Shown here: positions 1-5,815 of the stretch, one piece after another
How the letters are laid out: every line of letters starts with the position of its first letter
Position numbering within the stretch: the first letter of the stretch is position 1
Assembly: GCA_949076555.1 (NCBI GenBank)
Contig: CARUOB010000067.1
Span: 1-14,515 of the forward strand
Length of the DNA: 14,515 nt
Direction: 5' to 3'
DNA from: an uncultured Lachnospiraceae bacterium
GTDB lineage: Bacteria; Bacillota; Clostridia; Lachnospirales; Lachnospiraceae
Position numbers and translations under genes: made by a program
Notes under the pieces: model-generated
What the model saw: only the letters and a program-made list of their open reading frames with translations
Told to the model about the DNA's origin: nothing
The model's database searches: none

Positions 1-1107
1 GCGCTTACCAGAGCGGATATTATTCTCCTCTCCGGGGGACTCGGCCCCACGCAGGATGATCTGACCAAAGAGGCGGCGGCGAAGGTGATGGGGAAAGAAC
101 TGTATCTGCATGAGCCTTCCAGAGAGGCGATCCGGCAGTTTTTTGCGGAGCGCAACATGGAGATCACGGAAAACAACTGGAAACAGGCCATGGTGCCGGA
201 GGGGTGTATTGTGGTGGAAAATCCGGGCGGCACCGCGCCCGGTATCATCATAGCGGAGAACGGGAAGCATGTGGTGCTGATGCCGGGACCGCCTGGGGAG
301 CTGATTCCCATGTTTGAAAAGTCGATTATCCCTTATCTTTCCGGGCTTACGACGGGTGTTATTTATTCCCAGACCGTAAAAATCTGCGGGGTGGGAGAGA
401 GCAAGGCGGAGAGCATGGTGGAAGATTTGGTGAATGCGCAGGACAATCCGACCATTGCGACCTACGCAAAGACCGGGGAGGTGCATCTTCGCGTGACGGC
501 CACGGCGCCGGATGAGAAGGAAGCGAAAAAGCTGGTGAAACCCATGGTTAAGGAGCTGAAAGGACGCTTTGGCAACCATGTTTACACGACGGACAGTGAA
601 GTGACGATGGAGAAGGCTGTGGTGGATCTGCTCATGGCAAATAAGCTGACGGCCTGCACGGTGGAGTCGTGCACGGGCGGCATGCTTTCCGCCAGACTGA
701 TCAATGTGCCCGGCGTGTCGGAGGTGTTCAAGTCCGGCTATGTGACGTACTCCAATAAATCCAAGCGAAAGCTTCTGGGAATCAAGAAGAATATTCTGGT
801 GAAACATGGGGCGGTCAGCGAGCAGATTGCCAGAGAGATGGCCAAAACCGCAGCGATTCTTGCCAGAACCGATGTGAGCGTTTCCACGACAGGCATTGCG
901 GGACCGGACGGCGGTACGCCGGAGAAACCGGTTGGGCTTGTCTATATTGGGTGTAACGTGTGCGGAAGGGTTACGGTGAAAGAGTGTCATTTCCACGGAA
1001 CCCGTGAAAAGATCCGGGAGAGCACGGTATCTGCGGCGCTGTCTCTGTTGAGGGAATGTATTTTGCAGTATTACAGTGAAGTGACTTTCGGCGGCAAGGA
1101 AAAGTAA
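1..1107 (+). CDS. cinA: CinA-family protein, 5' end cut off by the window
   Basis: The frame is open from base 1, so the start codon lies outside; 368 residues are present and, from the usual CinA length of about 410-420, some 40-50 are missing. The first part is the MoCF/molybdopterin-binding-like domain: fragment residues 11-20 read SGGLGPTQDD, and MPGPPGEL begins at residue 94. The second part is the CinA C-terminal domain, which in the family can act as nicotinamide-nucleotide amidase (PncC): ESCTGG at residues 222-227, then VTYSN, HGAVS and TGIAGPDGG at 297-305. The family role is NMN recycling, historically linked to competence and DNA damage. An ATG at 88 is an internal methionine and not the start, because conserved family sequence precedes it. 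The next gene starts 13 bases after the stop, so the two are probably cotranscribed. Confidence 0.96.
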   Translation, partial: ALTRADIILLSGGLGPTQDDLTKEAAAKVMGKELYLHEPSREAIRQFFAERNMEITENNWKQAMVPEGCIVVENPGGTAPGIIIAENGKHVVLMPGPPGELIPMFEKSIIPYLSGLTTGVIYSQTVKICGVGESKAESMVEDLVNAQDNPTIATYAKTGEVHLRVTATAPDEKEAKKLVKPMVKELKGRFGNHVYTTDSEVTMEKAVVDLLMANKLTACTVESCTGGMLSARLINVPGVSEVFKSGYVTYSNKSKRKLLGIKKNILVKHGAVSEQIAREMAKTAAILARTDVSVSTTGIAGPDGGTPEKPVGLVYIGCNVCGRVTVKECHFHGTREKIRESTVSAALSLLRECILQYYSEVTFGGKEK

Positions 1108-1120
1108 GAGGGAGAGAAGA

Positions 1121-2788
1121 ATGAGCGAATCCGATAAATGGGAAGGGATGCCGGAGGGCGGGGAAAGCGAGAGCTATTATGCGGACCCCTATGTGACCGA
1201 GAGCAGGAAAGAGATCTATGAGGCGCCGGAAGTGGTGGAGCCTGTTTTGGTGGTGGAGGAAACGGCAGAGCCACCCGTGGAAGTGGCCGATACCCACGGC
1301 CTTTTCTCCGGAAATCAGGCGGGCAGTCAGGAAAGCGCATACGGTGTACCGTCTCCTTACGGACATCGGCCGGGCGCATACGATACCCAGTTTCCATACG
1401 CAAATCAGGGTAGTGTATACGGGACACAGCCCCCATATGGGAATCAGAATCAGGGCAGCGCATACGACGCACAGCCCTCATACGGGAATCAGAATCAGGG
1501 CAGCGCGTATGACACACAGCCCTCTTATGGAAATCAGAATCAGGGCGGCGCATACGACACACAGCCCTCCTATGGAAATCTGAGCCAGAGCGACGCATGC
1601 GGCGCACAGCCTCCATACGGGAACCAGAATCAGGGCGGCGGCTATGGCGCACAGCTTCCCTATGGAAATCAGAATCAGGGCGGCGGCTATGGCGCACAGC
1701 TTCCCTATGGGAATCAGAATCAGAGTGGCGGCTATGGCGCACAGTCTCCTTACGGAAACTGGCAGGCAGGCGGGGGTGGAGGCCAGCCTCCCTACGGCGG
1801 TCAGCCGCCTTACGATAACCCTTATAGTCCCTATGCCCTGCCGCAGAAAAAACAGAACACGGGACTGATTGTGGGCATTGTCATCGCCATTATCGTTCTG
1901 TTTCTGGTGGCGGTATTTGCGCTGGCAAGCAAGGCGGTAAAGCTGCTCTCCGAGAAGGAGAAGGAAGACCTTCGCAGGGATGTGTACGATTTTGATGATG
2001 ATTATGACTATAACTATCATGATGATTATGATTTTGATAATGATTATGATTACGACTATGGTTATGACTTCGACTATGACGACGGGTATGATTACAGTGA
2101 CTTCTTCAGTGATGACGATTTTTACGATTACTATGAGGACGCTGAGTATGACGACAGATACTATAACCTGCATGACGAGATCAGAACGGATTTGTCCTAT
2201 CAGGTTAAGGTGGAGGACTTCGAGTATGAGTCGGACTATGAGAACGCCATTATTTTGGCAGACATACCGGTAGTATCAGGGGAGAATGTGCCGAATCTGG
2301 ATAAGATCAATAAGGATATTCGAAAAGAAGTAGACGAGATGACGGCGCTCTTTGAGTCGGAGTACGAGTCACATATCAAAGAGAGCGAGGAAAACTTTTT
2401 TGTGGCTTCCCTGATCGGGTATGTGGCCTATATGGACGAGGATAAGCTGAGCATCGCGTGGCAGGAGGAAATGTACAGCGACAGGGACGGCGGTGTGTAT
2501 CTGCGGTGTGTCAACATTGACATGAAAAACGGAGTGGTTTTGGACAATGAAGATATTCTGGCAGTTGACGATGAATTTTCCGTGGAATTTCGCCGGAAGT
2601 GTGACGAGCAGAACGGGGAAATTTCCTATCTCACTTACTTGACGGATCAGCAGATTACGGAATATTTTAAATCAGACGATATCATTGTATTTTATACCCC
2701 TAAGGGTATGGAGATTGGGTTTAACTATGAGGATGGCTGGGTGACAGTCACCTATGAAGAGTATGAGAAGTACTTGAAGGTATTTTAG
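1121..2788 (+). CDS. Repeat-rich single-pass membrane protein with DUF3298/RsiV-like C-terminal domain
   Basis: I do not recognise a named protein; 555 residues. The N-terminal third (residues about 70-240) is rich in Tyr, Gly, Gln, Asn and Pro and holds seven 15-residue repeats of the type YGNQNQGGGYGAQLP at residues 106-210. KK (243-244) precedes one hydrophobic helix at about 249-270. Residues about 287-350 are almost only Asp and Tyr with some Phe, Asn and Gly. The last 190 residues look folded and resemble DUF3298/DUF4163 domains (RsiV, PdaC): a conserved-looking INKDIRKEV helix, a GGVYLRCVNIDMKNG strand-turn and a final FYTPKGMEIGFNYEDG segment. There is no signal peptide, so the likely topology is N-terminus inside and C-terminal domain outside; charge flanking the helix is mixed and does not settle this. 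GGGAGAG lies before the ATG. Role unknown; envelope sensing or ligand binding is only a guess. Confidence 0.8.
   Translation: MSESDKWEGMPEGGESESYYADPYVTESRKEIYEAPEVVEPVLVVEETAEPPVEVADTHGLFSGNQAGSQESAYGVPSPYGHRPGAYDTQFPYANQGSVYGTQPPYGNQNQGSAYDAQPSYGNQNQGSAYDTQPSYGNQNQGGAYDTQPSYGNLSQSDACGAQPPYGNQNQGGGYGAQLPYGNQNQGGGYGAQLPYGNQNQSGGYGAQSPYGNWQAGGGGGQPPYGGQPPYDNPYSPYALPQKKQNTGLIVGIVIAIIVLFLVAVFALASKAVKLLSEKEKEDLRRDVYDFDDDYDYNYHDDYDFDNDYDYDYGYDFDYDDGYDYSDFFSDDDFYDYYEDAEYDDRYYNLHDEIRTDLSYQVKVEDFEYESDYENAIILADIPVVSGENVPNLDKINKDIRKEVDEMTALFESEYESHIKESEENFFVASLIGYVAYMDEDKLSIAWQEEMYSDRDGGVYLRCVNIDMKNGVVLDNEDILAVDDEFSVEFRRKCDEQNGEISYLTYLTDQQITEYFKSDDIIVFYTPKGMEIGFNYEDGWVTVTYEEYEKYLKVF
1436..1792 (+). repeat. 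45-bp in-frame coding tandem repeat
   Basis: Seven 45-bp units start at 1436, 1481, 1526, 1571, 1616, 1661 and 1706, each coding 15 residues beginning YGN. An eighth, 42-bp unit runs from 1751 to 1792. Units 5 and 6 give identical protein. Unit 4 (1571-1615) is the most diverged (YGNLSQSDACGAQPP). Shorter 13-residue relatives precede the array (YGHRPGAYDTQFP, YANQGSVYGTQPP). The frame is kept throughout, so the array can expand or shrink by whole units without breaking the gene. Confidence 0.95.
1979..2165 (+). repeat. Asp/Tyr low-complexity coding tract
   Basis: Codons gat/gac and tat/tac alternate through residues about 287-350 of the membrane protein, giving strings such as DYDYDYGYDFDYDDGYDY. 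The tract sits directly after the membrane helix and before the folded C-terminal domain, so it would form a highly acidic, aromatic linker. The base pattern is imperfect (both codons of each pair are used), which argues for selection on the protein and not a recent slippage event. Confidence 0.9.
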
Positions 2789-2800
2789 ATCAGACAGATG

Positions 2801-2840
2801 AAAAAGAGCGCGGGCATCGGTGGATGCCGGCGCTTTTTCT
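2801..2840 (+). terminator. Intrinsic terminator after the repeat-rich membrane protein gene
   Basis: A 12-bp stem pairs 2807-2818 (AGCGCGGGCATC) with 2823-2834 (GATGCCGGCGCT), with one G-G mismatch and a GGTG loop. It is followed by a T run (2834-2838) and preceded by an A run (2801-2805), so it could also stop transcription from the other side. It ends the cinA transcript and isolates the regulator gene. Confidence 0.88.
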
Positions 2841-2864
2841 GTGGGAAAATGCGACAAAATGGTA

Positions 2865-2876
2865 TTGTGCAAAATA
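2865..2876. promoter_or_regulatory. 12-bp word shared with the deoB leader (copy 1)
   Basis: TTGTGCAAAATA occurs here, between the terminator and the regulator promoter, and again exactly at 9429-9440 in the deoB leader. Its core TTG-TG-CAA is a short inverted repeat. A shared operator is possible but unproven. Confidence 0.3.
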
Positions 2877-2936
2877 GCTAATTAGATGTCAATGATATTG
2901 TATAAAACAGAGAATGGAATATGAGATAGACGAAAG

Positions 2937-2950
2937 ACGACACATGTCGT
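2937..2950. promoter_or_regulatory. Inverted repeat upstream of the Crp-type gene promoter
   Basis: ACGACA-CA-TGTCGT has perfect 6-bp arms and lies 8 bases before the -35 box at 2959. That is a place where a Crp-family activator or repressor could bind. It does not match the classic Crp or Fnr sites. An isolated half-site ACGACA also occurs upstream of deoD (3899-3904). Confidence 0.4.
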
Positions 2951-2958
2951 ATCGTGTT

Positions 2959-2987
2959 TTGGAAAATTTGTATATAACATATATAAG
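2959..2987 (+). promoter_or_regulatory. Probable sigma-A promoter for the Crp/Fnr-type regulator
   Basis: The -35 box is TTGGAA (2959-2964), then a 17-base spacer, then -10 TATAAG (2982-2987). Transcription would start near 2994 and give a leader of about 80 bases before the ATG at 3075. A second AT-rich candidate (TATAAA, 2901) has no fitting -35 box. Confidence 0.6.
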
Positions 2988-3074
2988 ACAAACGGGTACA
3001 GTAGTAAATATGACGAACGGAAGCGACGCTTTTCGAAAACGGCATATGGAAAAAGTAAAAAGAGGAGGTGACAA

Positions 3075-3800
3075 ATGGAATCGAAACAGGAATTGGCACA
3101 GGTGATCGCAAGGCTGGGCGGTGAGCGGCGGCAGTATTTGAATGATTTTTTTGAGGACTGCCCGGAGGAGTTGGTTCGCACCATACAGTACGAAAAGATT
3201 TCCAAGGGAAAGTCGATCCTGCAGGCGGGCATGGACTGCAGCTATGTGTGGGGGATCATAAGCGGGGAGATCAGTGTGACGGATATCCAGATGTTGGGCG
3301 ATGTGTACAGTTTCGTGGAGAGTTCAGGTTTCAGTATCGTTATCATCGGAGACTATGAACCCTTTGCCGGGCTGACGGAATTTCAGAACACGATCTATGC
3401 GGTGACGGAATGCGATGCGCTCAGGATTCCTACAGCCGGTTATATGCGGTGGATGAGGCGCGACGGGAAGGCGCTCTTCATGCGGGCGCAGATCTTTGCA
3501 AAGACTCTGGCGCAGGAGATCTCAAACGAACGCAAGTATCTGCTCTTAAACGGCAGGGACCGTCTGGTGCTGTACCTGACACAGGCTTACGCAAAATGGG
3601 AGGGCGAAGGAGAATATGTCCTGAAAAAGACACAGGCCCAGCTCGCCCAGCGCATCGGGATGAATGTGCGGACGGTACAGAGGAGTATTCAGAAACTGGA
3701 AACAGACGGGCTTGTGTCCTGTCTTGGCAGTAAACTTTGTATTTCAAAGGAGCAGTACGAAAGGTTTGAGGCCTACCGGGAGAAGAACCTGCTTCACTAG
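3075..3800 (+). CDS. Crp/Fnr-family transcriptional regulator
   Basis: The 241-residue product has the length and layout of the Crp/Fnr family. Residues about 38-125 form the beta-roll effector domain, with KGKSILQAGMDCSYVWGIISGEI at its start. A long dimer helix runs at about 130-155, and the winged helix-turn-helix includes TQAQLAQRIGMNVRTVQRSI (186-205). The four cysteines are scattered and do not form the N-terminal Fe-S cluster pattern of Fnr. The usual cAMP-pocket motif is not recognisable, so the ligand is unknown. AGAGGAGGTG (3061-3070) is a strong ribosome binding site for this ATG. The gene has its own promoter and lies 137 bases before deoD, which makes it the best candidate regulator of the nucleoside genes; that link is inferred from position only. 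Confidence 0.9.
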   Translation: MESKQELAQVIARLGGERRQYLNDFFEDCPEELVRTIQYEKISKGKSILQAGMDCSYVWGIISGEISVTDIQMLGDVYSFVESSGFSIVIIGDYEPFAGLTEFQNTIYAVTECDALRIPTAGYMRWMRRDGKALFMRAQIFAKTLAQEISNERKYLLLNGRDRLVLYLTQAYAKWEGEGEYVLKKTQAQLAQRIGMNVRTVQRSIQKLETDGLVSCLGSKLCISKEQYERFEAYREKNLLH

Positions 3801-3832
3801 CGGCTTCGCTCATAAATGTACCCCAAATCGGT

Positions 3833-3857
3833 GTCTGCGGCGGGACGGACGCCGGAC
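3833..3857 (+). other. Small GC-rich hairpin between regulator and deoD
   Basis: CGGCG (3838-3842) pairs with CGCCG (3850-3854), and GTC (3833-3835) pairs with GAC (3855-3857) across a 2-base bulge; the loop is 7 bases. No T run follows, so it is at most a weak terminator or RNA end-protecting structure. I see no convincing promoter between it and deoD. Confidence 0.35.
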
Positions 3858-3937
3858 AATAAAAGAGTAAACGGCATAAGGAAACGAACAACAAACACAC
3901 GACAATTACAAACCCAAAATGGAAGGAGAAACAAATC

Positions 3938-4648
3938 ATGGGAAAAACACCTACACCACATATCGGAGCAGCTAAGGAACAGATCGCAAAGACGGTACTG
4001 ATGCCGGGAGATCCGCTGAGAGCGAAGTTTATCGCGGAGAATTTCCTCACGGATTTTGAGTGTGTCAACACAGTCAGAAACATGCTGGCATTCACGGGAA
4101 ACTATCAGGGCAAAAGAGTGACGGTCGCAGGCGGCGGCATGGGCATCCCGTCTGTAGGCATTTATACTTACGAGCTTTTCAATTTTTACGAAGTGGAGCA
4201 GATCATCCGCATCGGCACGGCGGGTACTTTAAGCGACAAAGTCAACCTGCGCGACGTGGTGATCGGCGCGGGAGCAAGCACGGATTCCGCTTATGCGGCA
4301 CAGTATAACCTGCCCGGCACCTTCGCACCGCTGGCGGACTTTGACCTGGCGAGGAAAGCGGTGGAGACCGGGGAACGTCTGGGCATCAGAACGGTGGCGG
4401 GCAACATCCTCTCCTCGGACATTTTCTACAATAATGATGAGGACGCGCTTGGCAAGTGGGCGAAGATGGGCATTCTTGCTGTCGAGATGGAAGCGGCGGC
4501 TCTCTATATGAACGCGGCGCACGCGGGCAAAAGGGCGCTCTGCATGCTGACCATTTCCGATGCGCCCTTCCGGGGTGAATCCCTGTCGGTGGAGGACCGT
4601 CAGACAGGATTTACGGATATGATGAAGATTGCGCTGGAGATAGCGTGA
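3938..4648 (+). CDS. deoD: Purine nucleoside phosphorylase, DeoD type
   Basis: DeoD cleaves purine ribo- and deoxyribonucleosides with phosphate to give free base and (deoxy)ribose-1-phosphate in the cytoplasm. The product has 236 residues, normal for the hexameric bacterial type. Visible family marks are TPHIGA with His8, MPGDPLRAK (22-30), Arg47 in VNTVRNML, GGGMGIPS (65-72), RIGTAG with Arg91, and VEMEAA (182-187) for ribose binding. Asp208 in TISDAP and Arg221 in DRQTGF match catalytic Asp204 and Arg217 of the E. coli enzyme by alignment by eye. The residues after Asp208 (APFRGE) differ from E. coli HIRTHE. AAGGAG (3923-3928) precedes the ATG by 9 bases. It heads the salvage block and supplies the substrate of DeoB. 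Confidence 0.96.
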   Translation: MGKTPTPHIGAAKEQIAKTVLMPGDPLRAKFIAENFLTDFECVNTVRNMLAFTGNYQGKRVTVAGGGMGIPSVGIYTYELFNFYEVEQIIRIGTAGTLSDKVNLRDVVIGAGASTDSAYAAQYNLPGTFAPLADFDLARKAVETGERLGIRTVAGNILSSDIFYNNDEDALGKWAKMGILAVEMEAAALYMNAAHAGKRALCMLTISDAPFRGESLSVEDRQTGFTDMMKIALEIA

Positions 4649-4706
4649 AAAGTACTTCCAGAACTCAGCAGCAGAGGCTGCTTCGTTAAGAAGTACTAAG
4701 TTTCAC
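4645..4706 (+). other. Long imperfect hairpin overlapping the deoD stop codon
   Basis: The left arm GTGAAA-AGTACTTC (4645-4658) pairs with GAAGTACT (4690-4697) and, past a 3-base bulge, TTTCAC (4701-4706). Nested inside is AGCAGC (4668-4673) with loop AGAG and GCTGCT (4678-4683). It starts in the last codons of deoD. No T run follows, so it is not a standard terminator; mRNA processing, 3'-end protection or a mobile palindromic element are possible. Confidence 0.7.
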
Positions 4707-4719
4707 CGTACCGATTTGA

Positions 4720-4738
4720 GTCACAGCTTCGCTGTGAC
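4720..4738 (+). other. Perfect 8-bp hairpin before the BMP lipoprotein gene
   Basis: GTCACAGC (4720-4727) and GCTGTGAC (4731-4738) form a perfect stem with a TTC loop. It follows the larger hairpin by 13 bases and ends 35 bases before the lipoprotein ATG. No T run follows. Confidence 0.7.
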
Positions 4739-4773
4739 ATGACGATTAGTGTAGAAAGAAAGCAGGTGGGCAA

Positions 4774-5802
4774 ATGAAAAAATGGAAAAAGGTGATACCG
4801 GCAGTCCTGACGGTATGCATGCTGGCAGGCTGCGGTATGGCTGAAAAGGATAATTCGGTATACCGGGTGTCCATGGTGGCGGGCACAGGAGGCATCAACG
4901 ACCAGTCCTTTAACCAGTTATCGTGGGAAGGACTGCAGAGTTTCGGGGAACATACGGGTGCGGATGTAAGAGTGTTAGAGTCCAAGCAGGCGTCGGATTA
5001 TCTGACAAATATCGACAGGGCGACGGATACATACAGTGATCTCGTGTGGGCGCTCGGCTACTCGCTGGCCGACGCTATGCTGACCATCGCGAAAATGAAT
5101 CCCGATATCAATTTTGCCATCGTAGACTACGCGTTTGACGACAGCCCGCAGAATTGCACGGGCGTGGTGTTCCGGGCGCAGGAGTCATCCTTTCTGGTAG
5201 GTTATATAGCAGGGCTTACCACGAAGACGGATAAGGTGGGTTACGTGGGGCCGATGAAGAGCTTCTTAAACGACCAGTTCCAGTATGGCTATATGGGCGG
5301 CGTGGCGTACGCCGGATATGTACGGGGGCGTGAGATTGAGGTGCAGTCGCAGTTTACCGAGAGCTATTCCGACGCGGCAAAGGCGAAGGCGATCTCCAAC
5401 AAGATGTATTCCAACGGCTGTGACATTATTTTCCACTCCGCGGGCGGCGCGGGTTACGGCGTGATCGAGTCCGCCAAGGAGAACGGCAAACTGGTGATCG
5501 GCGTGGACACGGACCAGTCCCACCTTGCGCCGGACAATGTGCTGACTTCCGGTATGAAGAATACAAACATCGCGGTGGAGCTTGTGTCCACCATGGCGAT
5601 GAACGGTGAAAAGATCGGCGGCAACACTTACAGCTACGGGCTGAAGGAAGGGTGCGTGGGCATTCCGGAGGAAAATAAAATCATGGACCCCGCGGTTTAC
5701 GATCAGGCCATGGAGCTGCAGCAGATGATTATCGACGAGGAACTGACGCCCCCGGTATCGGAGGAGACTTACCAAGCCTTTGTGGAAGGGTTGGGGAAAT
5801 AG
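4774..5802 (+). CDS. BMP/PnrA-family nucleoside-binding lipoprotein
   Basis: This is the extracytoplasmic substrate-binding lipoprotein of the importer. The N-terminus is a lipoprotein signal: MKKWKK, a hydrophobic stretch, then LAGC with Cys20 as the lipidated residue. The mature part (342 residues in total) has the BMP-family signature TGGINDQSFNQLSWEG at residues 38-53; Asp43 lies where PnrA-type proteins contact the nucleoside base. GYSLADAM, GYIAGL and GVDTDQSH are further family segments. Relatives such as Treponema PnrA and Bacillus NupN-type proteins bind purine or mixed nucleosides, and the adjacent deoD agrees with that. The ribosome binding site is AGGTGGG (4764-4770). The exact specificity cannot be read from the sequence. 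Confidence 0.93.
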   Translation: MKKWKKVIPAVLTVCMLAGCGMAEKDNSVYRVSMVAGTGGINDQSFNQLSWEGLQSFGEHTGADVRVLESKQASDYLTNIDRATDTYSDLVWALGYSLADAMLTIAKMNPDINFAIVDYAFDDSPQNCTGVVFRAQESSFLVGYIAGLTTKTDKVGYVGPMKSFLNDQFQYGYMGGVAYAGYVRGREIEVQSQFTESYSDAAKAKAISNKMYSNGCDIIFHSAGGAGYGVIESAKENGKLVIGVDTDQSHLAPDNVLTSGMKNTNIAVELVSTMAMNGEKIGGNTYSYGLKEGCVGIPEENKIMDPAVYDQAMELQQMIIDEELTPPVSEETYQAFVEGLGK

Positions 5803-5815
5803 GAGAGAAGGACAT

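Noticed and set aside
1071..1742. Long minus-strand open frame of 223 residues with Arg/His/Ser repeats opposite the cinA end and the repeat gene
   Set aside because: It is the mirror of the 45-bp coding repeat on the + strand and has no ribosome binding site or recognisable domain.
1436..1792. Regular direct repeats considered as a CRISPR array
   Set aside because: The units are contiguous, in frame and without unique spacers; they code protein repeats.
1478..2173. Minus-strand open frame rich in Val and Ile opposite the Asp/Tyr tract
   Set aside because: gat/tat codons read backwards give Ile and Val codons, so the hydrophobic appearance is an artefact of the + strand gene.
2914..3105. 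Small + strand open frame of 63 residues before the Crp-type gene
   Set aside because: It spans the promoter and ribosome binding site of the regulator, overlaps its start and shows no ribosome binding site of its own or family features.
5780..5815. Upstream GTG start for the ABC ATPase
   Set aside because: It lies within the lipoprotein gene; the ATG at 5816 has a better-placed ribosome binding site and gives the normal family N-terminus.
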